DNA of 64,000 nucleotides from Streptosporangium violaceochromogenes (GCF_014654615.1 NZ_BNBB01000017.1:62001-126000); one strand, 5' to 3'; shown: positions 32,553 to 40,278, counted from the stretch's first letter. Notes: generated by a model not told the origin, from the letters alone. Program-made: numbers and translations.

Positions 32553-32587
32553 TCGCCTGCCCCGACTCTACGCCCCCGCCGAGAGCA

Positions 32588-32615
32588 GACGTAAACCCCG
32601 CCGGCCCGCTACACC
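32588..32615 (+). promoter_or_regulatory. Class 1 promoter motif with TACACC -10
   Basis: GACGTAAACC with GCTACACC. The downstream ATG is only 35 nt from the motif start, so the message is predicted to be almost leaderless. Confidence 0.55.
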
Positions 32616-32622
32616 GGCCCGC

Positions 32623-32847
32623 ATGAACACACACACCGCGCCCCCCACCCCCATCTACGACGCGCTCGCGCGGGAACGAGGCCTCACCCCCGCCGGCCCA
32701 CCCACCCCCCGCCCCCGCGGCATGTTCGAGCCCGCCATCCCCCCCACCCTCACCCCGGCACCGGCGGCCCCGGCCTGCGCGCGCCCCGACGACACCGCCG
32801 AGTTCCCCCGCACCCCCGCCGCCCCCATGCCCCCGGCCTCCCGGTGA
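32623..32847 (+). CDS. Pro-rich small protein, 74 aa
   Basis: No ribosome site is seen; the ATG coincides with the predicted start of a class 1 transcript. The protein is Pro/Thr/Ala-rich and probably disordered. It overlaps the next gene by four bases and may mainly couple translation. Confidence 0.5.
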   Translation: MNTHTAPPTPIYDALARERGLTPAGPPTPRPRGMFEPAIPPTLTPAPAAPACARPDDTAEFPRTPAAPMPPASR

Positions 32848-33056
32848 ACCACAGGCAACCCGGGCAGGAACCCGGAACCCGCGCCCTGATCGCGGCCTAC
32901 CGCGCCGGCGTCCTGGCCGTCACCGCCGTCCTGGTGTGGGCCGCGGCCACCACCACCGTCACCCCGCTCCGGTTCGCCACCTGCCTGGCCGCGGCCTTCG
33001 TCGTCCTGGCCGAAGTGACCCGATCCGCCCTGCACCCCCCGGAGAAAAACCGATGA
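32844..33056 (+). CDS. Two-segment membrane protein, 70 aa
   Basis: Two hydrophobic segments (AGVLAVTAVLVWAAATTTV and LRFATCLAAAFVVLAEVT) with a basic N-terminus. The size would fit a holin or superinfection protein, but it is not beside a lysin. GTG overlaps the previous stop, and the next ATG overlaps this stop. Confidence 0.6.
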   Translation: MNHRQPGQEPGTRALIAAYRAGVLAVTAVLVWAAATTTVTPLRFATCLAAAFVVLAEVTRSALHPPEKNR

Positions 33057-33436
33057 CCATCCTGCGTCTGCTTCCCGCCCTGCCCAACTGGGTCGCCGTC
33101 TGGGAGAACGCCGGCGAACCCGCCGTCCGCCGCACGCTCATCGCCTGGGCCCACATCCTGGAAAGCGAGGGACCTCCCCGCCTCACCGGCCTCGTCGTAC
33201 CCCGGCCGGACGACCAGGCGGGCCCCGACCCCGTCCCCGCGGACCGGTTCGGCCCCGTCTCCTGCTACCTGCCCCGCACCACCCCCACCACGGCCGAGCT
33301 GCACGCGATGCGCGCCACATGCGAAGAACGGGCCCGCGAGATCCGGCAGAACCTGGCGGACGCCGGTGAACATGTCGAACGCGTCAGACGTAACGCGATC
33401 CGCACACTCCTGAACCGCGTCGGAGGCCGCGCGTGA
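33053..33436 (+). CDS. Hypothetical protein, paralogue of the 23919 gene, 127 aa
   Basis: LPNWVAVWENAG, TLIAWAHIL, PRLTGLVVPRP and FGPVSCYLPRT correspond to the strands of the 23919 protein. A helical C-terminus follows. Unknown family. It is followed by the GTP cyclohydrolase-like gene with a four-base overlap. Confidence 0.65.
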   Translation: MTILRLLPALPNWVAVWENAGEPAVRRTLIAWAHILESEGPPRLTGLVVPRPDDQAGPDPVPADRFGPVSCYLPRTTPTTAELHAMRATCEERAREIRQNLADAGEHVERVRRNAIRTLLNRVGGRA

Positions 33437-34062
33437 TCACCCTCCACGACACCACCGCCGACCCCGCTGACCCGGGCGACACCGGCCTGTCGCTGGCCGA
33501 GCACGCCTCCGCGCTCCTGGAGGGCCTCGGCATCGGCACCGACTCCCCGCCGACCAAGGGCACCGGACGCCGCCTCGCCACCGCGATGCGCAACCTCACC
33601 TATGGCCTGCACCTCAACCCCGGCCGCTACCTCCAGACCCTGACCCACCACACCCCGGACGGCCCCGGCACCCCCTCCACGTACGTCGCCGTCCGCGCCA
33701 TCCCGGTCCGCGGCCTGTGCACCTGCCACGCACTGCCCTACACCGGCGCCGTCGACGTTGCCCACCTGCCGTCCGAAAACGGCGCCCTTTACCTCCACGC
33801 CCGGCAGATCACCCGGTTCACCCAGGCGCACGCCGCCCGCCCCACCAACGCCGAACTCCTGGCCTGCTGCGTCGCCCAGGGCCTCGACGCCCGCCTGGGC
33901 GAGAACAGCGCCGGAGTCGCCGTCCGCGCCGTTCTGCGCCCCTCGTGCGCCCTTCTGCACGACATCGGCCCAGACACCGCCGCCGCCGCGTTCTACACCA
34001 CCCGCGCCCTGACCGGCCCCGCCCACCACGCCGCGATCCTCACCACCTGGAGCACCCAATGA
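33433..34062 (+). CDS. Divergent GTP cyclohydrolase I-like protein, 209 aa
   Basis: The order of elements matches FolE: an N-terminal helix with GTGRRLATAM (for xxTPxRVAxA), then VRGLCTCHALPYTGAVDVAHLP for the STCEHHLxPFxGxAHVxYIP core, ARQITRFTQAHAARP for LxRxVxxFARRPQ, a helix with NAELL for QERLT, and LRPSCALLHD for the third ligand. Zinc ligands C96, H99 and C172 are kept. The catalytic His between them is C98, and the QER glutamine is changed. The T-fold is likely kept, but normal activity is uncertain. In phages, GCH-I feeds preQ0-type DNA modification; no QueC/D/E is visible here. Confidence 0.7.
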   Translation: MITLHDTTADPADPGDTGLSLAEHASALLEGLGIGTDSPPTKGTGRRLATAMRNLTYGLHLNPGRYLQTLTHHTPDGPGTPSTYVAVRAIPVRGLCTCHALPYTGAVDVAHLPSENGALYLHARQITRFTQAHAARPTNAELLACCVAQGLDARLGENSAGVAVRAVLRPSCALLHDIGPDTAAAAFYTTRALTGPAHHAAILTTWSTQ

Positions 34063-34436
34063 ACCTCGACGGACCCACCCCGGAACTCCAGGCCGCGCTG
34101 TGCCGCCACCTCGCCGCGGGCCTCTACCTCCGCGACGCCTGCACGCAGGCGGCGGCGGACGAGGAAGCCGTCCGCCGCTGGCTCGGCGAAGGCGCCCACG
34201 ACGGCGCCCCGGCCGAGCTACGCGCCTTCTGGCAGGCGATCGAGGACGCCTCCGCCCAAGCCCGCGCCGAACTCCTCGGCGCCGCCCGCGCCGCCGCCCG
34301 AGGCGGCACCCTCGTCAAGGAGATCACCCGGGCCCGGCCGGACGGCGCGCGGGAGATCGAACAGCACTACAGCGCCCCCGACCCGCACGCCCGCCGGCTC
34401 CTCCACGACCGCGGCATCCCCCTGGAGGAGTCATGA
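34059..34436 (+). CDS. Terminase-small-subunit-like HTH protein 1, 125 aa
   Basis: An N-terminal HTH (TPELQAALCRHLAAGLYLRD, ACTQAAADEEAVRRWLGEG) followed by a helix with AELRAFWQAIEDASAQARAE and a GGTLVKEITRARPDG strand resemble the next protein closely, but the protein is shorter and the HTH recognition helix is altered. It is a tandem paralogue and may have lost or changed DNA specificity. The ATG overlaps the previous TGA. Confidence 0.65.
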   Translation: MNLDGPTPELQAALCRHLAAGLYLRDACTQAAADEEAVRRWLGEGAHDGAPAELRAFWQAIEDASAQARAELLGAARAAARGGTLVKEITRARPDGAREIEQHYSAPDPHARRLLHDRGIPLEES

Positions 34437-35011
34437 ACGACGAAGAACACGACGACGACGCCGAGCTCGCCTCCAAGGTCGGACGCAAAACGAAGCTCAC
34501 CCCCGAACTTCAGGAAAAGCTGTGCGGCTACCTCGCCGACGGCCAGTACTTCCGCACAGCGTGCGCCCTCGTCGGCATCCACGAGGCGACCGGCTACCAG
34601 TGGCTCAAACAGGGCCAAGAGGCCAACCCCGAGCCGCCGTACCGCGACTTCGCCGACGCGGTGGCCCTCGCCCGCGCCCAGGGCGAGGCGAGCATGGTCG
34701 ACGTGGTGATCCTTGCCGCCAAAGGCGGCGCCGTCGTCAAAGAGGTCAACCGGACCCGGGCAGACGGCTCCGAAGAGACCGAAACCCAGTACACCCCGCC
34801 GGACGGGCGGGTCGCTCTCGAATACCTCGCCCGCACCCGCGGCAAGGACTGGCGGCCCGTCAAGGCCGTCGAGGTGTCCGGCCCCGGCGGCGGCGCCGTC
34901 CCCCTCTCCCACGGCGTCGACCTCGACGCGCTCGCCGCGAAGGTCTCCCAGGCCCGCCGCGATCACGAAACCAGCCAAGGCAACGAAGGGCCACGAAGTG
35001 ACGGAACGTGA
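34433..35011 (+). CDS. Terminase-small-subunit-like HTH protein 2, 192 aa
   Basis: GRKTKLTPELQEKLCGYLAD, CALVGIHEATGYQWLKQGQ and YRDFADAVALARAQGEASMV form the HTH plus helical region of actinophage small terminases, which recognise the packaging site. The segment GAVVKEVNRTRADGSEE is shared with the preceding protein. The C-terminal part is disordered. No large terminase follows: the next gene lacks Walker motifs. A regulatory role is an alternative. Confidence 0.7.
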   Translation: MNDEEHDDDAELASKVGRKTKLTPELQEKLCGYLADGQYFRTACALVGIHEATGYQWLKQGQEANPEPPYRDFADAVALARAQGEASMVDVVILAAKGGAVVKEVNRTRADGSEETETQYTPPDGRVALEYLARTRGKDWRPVKAVEVSGPGGGAVPLSHGVDLDALAAKVSQARRDHETSQGNEGPRSDGT

Positions 35012-36266
35012 CCTCTGGGCCGAATACGACGCGCTCCGCAACGTCGCCGGGCTGGGGCGGGCAGACCTCGGGGAACTCCGTGCCGCGGCGCGCGCCGAAC
35101 GGGCCGAGACCCGCGCCCAGCCGGCCGCCCGCGCCCTGCGCAAGGTCGCCGAGCTCGCAGCCCAGCACCTGGCCGACACCCGGCCCCGCGACGGCCGCCC
35201 CCCGATCCTCGGCTCCCTGGCCGGCGGCCCCGCCGTCGCCCACTTCGCGGAACTGATCCTGGCCATCACCGGACCCCCCACCGCCGAAAACCTCCTGTGG
35301 CCGGTGCCGGGGGAGGAGGAGCTGTGGCCACTCCTGCGCGCGGCCGCCGGACACCGCAGGCCGGAAGTGGGGGACCTGCTGGCCCGGCATTGCGTCACGC
35401 TCGGCGTGACCCCGCCCGGCGCCCGCCCCAGGCGCGCGCTCGTCCTCACCTTCGACACCGGCCGGGCCGCCGGCCGGTTCTTCGAGCTGAACGGGCACCG
35501 GCTCCTGAGCGGGCTGCTCGGCGCACTCACCGGCACCCTGTGGGACGTCACCTTCGGACCCGGCCCGGGAACCCACTGCGCCCCGCCTCCCACCCCGGAG
35601 CCCGACCCGCCCGCGGCCGGGGACGCGGCCGTCGAGGAACGAGTACGGCACACCATCGCCACCCACCTGCGCCGCCGGGAACAAGCCTGCACCCACCGCG
35701 TGCGGGACTCCCGCGGCCGGGGGCCGTGCCGGATGTGCAACGGAGCCAACCTCGCCACCCGCGCCGCCGAGGCGATCGCGCTCGGCCACTGGAACCTGCC
35801 CGCCGGGCACGAGACACCCGGCGACGTCCCCCCGTACGGCACCACCGAATACCGGTGGTGGATCGCCGGCGTCCGCCGCGCGCACCAGCTCGCCACGCAT
35901 GGGCTCAAAGACCCGGCGCGCGGCTTCCTGAAGGCTGCCGAGATGCTCACCCGGCGGCACCCGGATGCCGCCGCCTCCCGCCTGGCGCGACTCGTCGCCG
36001 CCGCCTACCCGCCCCCCGGCGGGCACCACGCGCGGCCCGCGGCTGTGACTTCGCAGCTCCTGCGAGACGCCCGCGACAGGCTGCGCCAGACCCCTGCCGG
36101 GGGAGACCTGCTCTTCTCCGCCCTCCACCCCGCGCAGGCGCACCCTCAGGCCGAGGGGGGCGCCGCCGCCGGGGACGGCGGCCCGTCTGCGCGGTTCGGG
36201 ATCGACGCCGCCGCCTCCGGCGCCACCGTCTACGACGGCGCCACGGGCCGCTACCTGCCCGCGTAG
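34998..36266 (+). CDS. Hypothetical protein, 422 aa
   Basis: GTG at 34998 follows GAAGGG and overlaps the preceding stop by 14 bases. The N-terminal 230 residues are helical with LVLTFDTGRAAGRFFELNG; around residue 240 there is a Cys motif (CTHRVRDSRGRGPCRMCNG); the rest is helical and ends in YDGATGRYLPA. No Walker A, RNase H-like acidic triad or portal pattern was found, so it is not a large terminase. I do not recognise it. Confidence 0.65.
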   Translation: MTERDLWAEYDALRNVAGLGRADLGELRAAARAERAETRAQPAARALRKVAELAAQHLADTRPRDGRPPILGSLAGGPAVAHFAELILAITGPPTAENLLWPVPGEEELWPLLRAAAGHRRPEVGDLLARHCVTLGVTPPGARPRRALVLTFDTGRAAGRFFELNGHRLLSGLLGALTGTLWDVTFGPGPGTHCAPPPTPEPDPPAAGDAAVEERVRHTIATHLRRREQACTHRVRDSRGRGPCRMCNGANLATRAAEAIALGHWNLPAGHETPGDVPPYGTTEYRWWIAGVRRAHQLATHGLKDPARGFLKAAEMLTRRHPDAAASRLARLVAAAYPPPGGHHARPAAVTSQLLRDARDRLRQTPAGGDLLFSALHPAQAHPQAEGGAAAGDGGPSARFGIDAAASGATVYDGATGRYLPA

Positions 36267-36271
36267 GAAAA

Positions 36272-36317
36272 CGCCTGTGGGCGCCGGCCGTGTGGTCACG
36301 GCCGGCGCCCACAGGCG
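36272..36317. terminator. Perfect 21-bp bidirectional hairpin terminator
   Basis: Arms 36272-36292 and 36297-36317 pair perfectly around TGGT, between two convergent genes. Confidence 0.85.
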
Positions 36318-36336
36318 CTCTTGTGAGGGGACAGGT

Positions 36337-36618
36337 TCAGCAGTCGCCGAGCTGGGCCCACTCGTTGTAGGTGGCCACCGGCTCCGGCGGGGTCGGCGAG
36401 GTCTCCCCGGCGGGGGCGCACTCGGCCCGGGGGCCGTCGGTGCCGCCGTCGGCGGAGGCGCACCCGGTCAGCACACCGGCCAGGGCGAGCGCGGCGACGC
36501 CGACACGGGCGCCGCGGCGGGCGGGCGCGGAGGGGGCGGGGCAGGCGCCGGGCAGGGCGCTCAGGGTCTTGAACAGGCCGGTGGCCGGGCGGGTCTCGGC
36601 GAGGATCTTGTCCAGCAT
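36337..36618 (-). CDS. Putative lipoprotein, 93 aa
   Basis: A hydrophobic stretch GVAALALAGVLTGCAS ends in a lipobox with C53, followed by a short acidic, Pro-rich mature part. The 36-residue region before the hydrophobic core is unusually long for a signal peptide, so a later start is possible, although the ATG has AAGGAG upstream. If exported, the mature part would be anchored outside the cell, as in some superinfection-exclusion lipoproteins. Confidence 0.65.
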   Translation of the reverse strand: MLDKILAETRPATGLFKTLSALPGACPAPSAPARRGARVGVAALALAGVLTGCASADGGTDGPRAECAPAGETSPTPPEPVATYNEWAQLGDC

Positions 36619-36686
36619 GGCGGCGCTCCTTGAAGAAGAGGGAAGGGCGGGGGAGAAGGGAGGGGGCCCGGCGGCTGCCGGGCCAG

Positions 36687-36716
36687 GCGCCGGCCCGCCG
36701 TGCGGCGGGCCGGCGC
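36687..36716 (-). terminator. 13-bp hairpin between two minus-strand genes
   Basis: Arms 36687-36699 and 36704-36716 pair around GTGC, just past the 54-aa gene. A second small hairpin (GGCCCGGC with GCCGGGCC) lies next to it. Confidence 0.7.
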
Positions 36717-36723
36717 GGGCGGG

Positions 36724-36888
36724 TCACCGGTGGGTGGCGAGCATCTTCACGTAGGCGCGGGCCTCGTCCTCGGTGCCGTGGAACCGGACCTGCCGCTCGA
36801 AGACACCGTCGGAGGTGTAGGCGTTGACGCGCTGGACGGCGCGGCCGGGGCGCACGATCTCGGCGGGGGCGGTCGGGGTGGTGGGCAT
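36724..36888 (-). CDS. Small basic/acidic protein, 54 aa
   Basis: ATG after AGGAGCC, transcribed from the class 2 promoter 43 nt upstream. The product reads as a beta hairpin and helix (VNAYTSDGVFERQVRF, TEDEARAYVKMLATHR). It is short but has promoter, ribosome site and terminator in order, so it is probably real. Unknown function. Confidence 0.65.
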   Translation of the reverse strand: MPTTPTAPAEIVRPGRAVQRVNAYTSDGVFERQVRFHGTEDEARAYVKMLATHR

Positions 36889-36937
36889 GGGGGCTCCTGT
36901 GGCTCGATCTGCGGGGCGTCCCTTCCGGACGCCTCAA

Positions 36938-36974
36938 ACAATAATGCTTTTTTGAAAAAGCGTCAAGCGGTTTT
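36938..36974 (-). promoter_or_regulatory. Class 2 AT-rich promoter, minus strand
   Basis: On the minus strand: AAAACCGC, TTGACG (36966-36961), 17 nt with AAAAAAGCAT, TATTGT (36943-36938), then TTGAGG. It is the best match of the family to the housekeeping consensus. Confidence 0.75.
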
Positions 36975-37076
36975 CATGGGGGGCGCCGGTCTGCCCCCTC
37001 ATCACCCCACGACCGCCGTCAGATCGGCAGCCGCCCCCTCGTCGTTCAGGAGGGGCAGAGCCGTCAGTCGTCGCCG

Positions 37077-37547
37077 TCAGTCGTCAGGGCGGGCCTTGGT
37101 GCTCCTGAGCCAAAACGCCTCCCCGTGCTCGTCCACCTGGCGGCCGTCGAGCTCCCACCCACAGATCCGGGCGAGGTCCTCCCATGACCACCGGCGGGCA
37201 GAGGAGTCCCATCCCCGGTCGGGGTGATTCATCAGGTAGGGGAGACCATCGCGAGGGCCGACGCGCACCAGGACGCGATCGGTGAAGGCCCGCAAGGGCT
37301 TGCCGGCCTCCAGGTCCTCGAAAACCGGGCAGCTTCCGCACCGGCCGCCGCCGGTGCAGTCGGCGAACCCCCCGCCCCACCGCGCCCTGCGGGTGTCCTG
37401 ACTTTCGAACAGGGCGGCATACGAGCGCGGCCTGAGCGCGCACCGGCCGCGCGGGGCGCCCATGTGGGCGTTGAGCGTCAGACGGTTCCACCCCCGGCCG
37501 TCCGGGCCGCCCGGCTCGGGCTCGGGTGCTCTGAGGTAGATGGGCAT
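37077..37547 (-). CDS. Hypothetical protein with Cys cluster, 156 aa
   Basis: ATG with GGAG upstream. The centre contains FADCTGGGRCGSCPVF, a possible metal-binding loop, and the C-terminal half is rich in Trp and Arg (WSWEDLARICGWELDG). No homology recognised. It lies between two class 2-controlled units but has no such promoter itself. Confidence 0.6.
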   Translation of the reverse strand: MPIYLRAPEPEPGGPDGRGWNRLTLNAHMGAPRGRCALRPRSYAALFESQDTRRARWGGGFADCTGGGRCGSCPVFEDLEAGKPLRAFTDRVLVRVGPRDGLPYLMNHPDRGWDSSARRWSWEDLARICGWELDGRQVDEHGEAFWLRSTKARPDD

Positions 37548-37587
37548 GCGTTTCTCCGTTCACGAACGTGTTCACCAAGGGGAGGGG

Positions 37588-37611
37588 CCGCCCCCGCCGG
37601 GGCGGGGGCGG
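37588..37611 (-). terminator. 11-bp GC hairpin
   Basis: CCGCCCCCGCC pairs with GGCGGGGGCGG directly after the stop of the minus-strand surface-protein gene. Confidence 0.65.
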
Positions 37612-37619
37612 CGGGGCGG

Positions 37620-38534
37620 TCAGCTCTCGGAACGTCTCGTCCGGGACCGGTTACGCCGGGCGACCAGCAGCCACACGCAGAACCCGAGGGCGCCCATCAC
37701 CACCACGGTGAGAAGAGCCGTGAGCACCACCGATCCGATGCCCAGGCCCTCCCCGGCCGCCACAGGGACCGTCCGGAACGCCATGCCAGGGTCAGCGGGC
37801 GCGGGCGCGGTCACGGTGGCCGCAGGCAGAACCACGGGCTCCCGCTCCTCCTGACGGGAGACGTCCGGCGCCGCGACGGGGGGAAGCGGCGGCGCGGCGA
37901 CAGGGGCGGGCTGAACAGCGGGCTGGGCGGGCGGCACCGTGACGACCACCGGCACCGGCCGGGCCGCGTCCGGCGCCGCGCCCGTGGTCGGGGTCTTCTT
38001 CGCGGCGGCCTTCGGCGCCGGGGTCGGCGTCTTGGACGGCTTCGGCGTGGCCGTGACCGTCACGGTCGGGGCGGGCGAGGCGGCGGCCTGCGGCGTCTGG
38101 GACTCCTGCGGTGTGGCCGTGACCGTCGCCGTGGCCGTCACCGTGGGGGCGGGTGAGGCGGCGGACACCACCCCCACCGCCCGCGAGGCCATCGCGAGCG
38201 TCCCTTCGGCCACCGTGATGGTGTGGACGCCTGCCTTGCCCGGCGTCCAGGTCCCCGACAGGGTCACCATGCCGGTGCACAGCGCGCCGCCGGAACCGAC
38301 GGCGATCCGCACCGGTTCACCGCCGGGCGCCGACACCAGCAGTTCCGGGGCGCACACCCCCGTCGCGGTGGCCTCGACCACCACCGCGTCCCCGGCGGTC
38401 AGAACCGCCCCTTCGGCGGGGGAGACCACGACACCCTTCGGCGCCGCCGCCACGGCGGGGGAGGGGGAGCCGAGGGTGGAGGCGGCCACGAGGACCGCAA
38501 GGACCGTGAGCAGGCCCAGGACGAAACGCTTCAA
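37620..38534 (-). CDS. Secreted, membrane-anchored Pro/Thr-rich stalk protein, 304 aa
   Basis: TTG at 38534 is chosen: GGAAAGGG lies six bases upstream, whereas the longer frame starts inside the -10 of the class 2 promoter. The protein has a signal peptide (FVLGLLTVLAVLVAAST, cleavage near AVAAA), an Ig-like domain of about 80 residues with two Cys, a long Pro/Thr/Ala stalk (about 120-255) and a C-terminal membrane segment (VVLTALLTVVVMGALGF) with a basic tail. The shape suits a wall-spanning surface protein, possibly a lysogenic-conversion or exclusion factor. Confidence 0.7.
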   Translation of the reverse strand: MKRFVLGLLTVLAVLVAASTLGSPSPAVAAAPKGVVVSPAEGAVLTAGDAVVVEATATGVCAPELLVSAPGGEPVRIAVGSGGALCTGMVTLSGTWTPGKAGVHTITVAEGTLAMASRAVGVVSAASPAPTVTATATVTATPQESQTPQAAASPAPTVTVTATPKPSKTPTPAPKAAAKKTPTTGAAPDAARPVPVVVTVPPAQPAVQPAPVAAPPLPPVAAPDVSRQEEREPVVLPAATVTAPAPADPGMAFRTVPVAAGEGLGIGSVVLTALLTVVVMGALGFCVWLLVARRNRSRTRRSES

Positions 38535-38596
38535 GGCGTTCCCTTTCCGGTTGGAGCGGCGGCGGCCCCGCGTGGCCACCGCCTTGAACACAAAAA

Positions 38597-38633
38597 ACAA
38601 TAACGTATTTTCAAAACAGCGTCTACAGGTTTT
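38597..38633 (-). promoter_or_regulatory. Class 2 AT-rich promoter, minus strand
   Basis: On the minus strand: AAAACCTG, TAGACG (38625-38620), 17 nt, TATTGT (38602-38597). It drives the surface-protein gene with a leader of about 55 nt. Confidence 0.7.
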
Positions 38634-38694
38634 TGTGGGGGCGTGTCGTGGTGAGGGGGCGCACCGACCAGCGCGGCCCCCTCACCCGCCTACC

Positions 38695-39123
38695 TCAGCT
38701 CCACCACAGGCGCACCCGGTGCGGAACGTTCACCCCCTCCAACTCACTGGTGAACACCGTCACCCGGTCGGCCCCCAGCGCCGCGCCCGCCCGGCGCACC
38801 CTGTCCACCAGCCCGGCCCGCTCCTGCGGCAAAAGCCGCCGGTGCCCCCTCAGGTCGTGCGCACCGGAGCGGGCCTGGTGGGTCCAGAACGGGACGCCCA
38901 CCACGATCAGCGGCGAGTGGTCCCGCCCCACCGCGTACCCCATGTAGTCGCCGAAGACGTCCCCGCCGAGCAGGTGAACGACCTGCTCGGCGCGGAAGTC
39001 GCCGTGGTCGCCGATCGCCCTCACGCACGCGGCGAACGTCTCGGCGTCCCGGACGTCCACCGTGAAATCGAGGGACGCGCCCGCGTAGCCGCGCCGCACG
39101 AACTCCACCGTGTTCTGATCCAT
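38695..39123 (-). CDS. Hypothetical protein, 142 aa
   Basis: ATG after AAAGGAAA. An alpha/beta protein without motifs I recognise (VEFVRRGYAGASLDFTVD, SPLIVVGVPFW, VTVFTSELEGVNVP). Probably soluble. No promoter of the recurrent families; it may be read from the gene upstream at 39193-39549. Confidence 0.6.
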   Translation of the reverse strand: MDQNTVEFVRRGYAGASLDFTVDVRDAETFAACVRAIGDHGDFRAEQVVHLLGGDVFGDYMGYAVGRDHSPLIVVGVPFWTHQARSGAHDLRGHRRLLPQERAGLVDRVRRAGAALGADRVTVFTSELEGVNVPHRVRLWWS

Positions 39124-39149
39124 GCTGTTTCCTTTCCGAAGGTGAACCC

Positions 39150-39176
39150 CCGGGGCCGGGCCGCTCCCGGCCCCGG
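39150..39176 (-). terminator. 11-bp GC hairpin
   Basis: CCGGGGCCGGG (39150-39160) pairs with CCCGGCCCCGG (39166-39176), between two minus-strand genes. Confidence 0.6.
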
Positions 39177-39192
39177 TCGGGCGGCGTGCCGC

Positions 39193-39549
39193 CTACAGGC
39201 GGCCCGCGCCGTCCAGTTCGGCGAGGTACGCCGTGAGCTCCGCCCACCCGGCCGTCCGCGCCGCTTCGGGCACCACGACCGGCGCGCACCGCCCGCACGC
39301 CACGTTGCCCTCCGCGTTGCGCCGGGCCTGGGAGAGCAGGACCCGGCGCGGGCAGTGGTAGCACTCCTGCACGCAGCCGCAATCGCCGTCGCCGGCCCCC
39401 TTGCACGCCTCGGCGTCGCAGCAGCGGGTCAGCATGCGCTCGCCCACGCCGACGGTGCCGGGAAACGGGGTGCCGCACTCGGGGCAGTGCAGGTCGGTGA
39501 ACGGGTCGGTGACCTCGCTCTCTGGCGGAAACAGGCGGTTTGCGCCCAC
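39193..39549 (-). CDS. Cys-rich zinc-ribbon protein, 118 aa
   Basis: GTG at 39549 is chosen for the GGAGGG five bases upstream; the longer frame runs back through a promoter. Metal-binding pairs are HCPECG (C22, C25), RCCDAEAC, CGCVQECYHC and ACGRC, giving two to three zinc sites. It may bind nucleic acid or protein. Divergent from the gene at 39698. Confidence 0.65.
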   Translation of the reverse strand: MGANRLFPPESEVTDPFTDLHCPECGTPFPGTVGVGERMLTRCCDAEACKGAGDGDCGCVQECYHCPRRVLLSQARRNAEGNVACGRCAPVVVPEAARTAGWAELTAYLAELDGAGRL

Positions 39550-39607
39550 TGTCGTCCCTCCTTGAAGGGCGGCGCCGTTCGCCGCCCCCCTCCGACAGTA
39601 CCCCAAA

Positions 39608-39644
39608 AAAACCGGTTGACGCCACATAAAAAAAGCATTAATGT
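39608..39644 (+). promoter_or_regulatory. Class 2 AT-rich promoter
   Basis: AAAACCGG (39608-39615), TTGACG, 17 nt with AAAAAAAGCAT, TAATGT (39639-39644), then TTGAGGTGTT. It precedes the 169-aa gene by about 50 nt. Confidence 0.75.
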
Positions 39645-39697
39645 TTGAGGTGTTGGAAGGGGGTGAGCGGCGCCCCCTCAAACCGGAAGGAACCCGC

Positions 39698-40207
39698 ATG
39701 AACCGGACCCGGAACGACGAGGCCCACCTCATCCACCTCATGCGCCTCGCGCTGACCCTGTCGTGGATGAGCCGCAACCCCGCCCTGGACCGGCGGGCCG
39801 CCGCCCGCCACATCAGCCGCGTCCAGGAAATCGTCGCCCGCCACTGCGGCGACCACACCGCCTACCGCGCCCTGGCCTCCGACATCTCCACGGCCCTGGC
39901 CTACCTCGGCCGCCGCGCCGCCGACTGCGGCTTCGACTGCGTCCGCGCCGACTTCTGCACCCTGCGCGACCTGGCCAACACCTACCTGCGCTCCCTCACC
40001 CGGGAACAGCGCGTCCAGCTCGCCAGCTTCCAGGGGTTCGACCACGCCCACCTCGTGGAGGAAAACACCCGCCCCGGCGGCGCCGGAGCCCTCGTGATGT
40101 GGCTCAACCCCGTCTACGACCGCACCCGCAACCCCGACCTGGCCAAGGTCCAGGCCGCCGCCGAACGGCGCTACGCCGAGCGCTACCCCGACCTCCAGCC
40201 CGTCTGA
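39698..40207 (+). CDS. Hypothetical helical protein, 169 aa
   Basis: ATG after GGAAGGAA. All-helical, with LIHLMRLALTLSWMSRNPAL and RAADCGFDCVRADFCTLRDL segments and a final YAERYPDLQPV. No membrane segment or known motif. It is the first gene behind a strong class 2 promoter. Confidence 0.65.
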   Translation: MNRTRNDEAHLIHLMRLALTLSWMSRNPALDRRAAARHISRVQEIVARHCGDHTAYRALASDISTALAYLGRRAADCGFDCVRADFCTLRDLANTYLRSLTREQRVQLASFQGFDHAHLVEENTRPGGAGALVMWLNPVYDRTRNPDLAKVQAAAERRYAERYPDLQPV

Positions 40208-40225
40208 CCCACCCCACCCCACCCC

Positions 40226-40251
40226 GGCCCCGCCTCACCAAAGGCGGGGCC
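40226..40251 (+). terminator. 9-bp hairpin
   Basis: GGCCCCGCC pairs with GGCGGGGCC around an 8-nt loop. Confidence 0.55.
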
Positions 40252-40278
40252 ACCCCTGAAACGAAAGGAACGGCCGAC

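Noticed and set aside
34998..36266. Large terminase next to the small-subunit-like genes
   Set aside because: No Walker A/B or nuclease triad could be found in the 422-aa protein.
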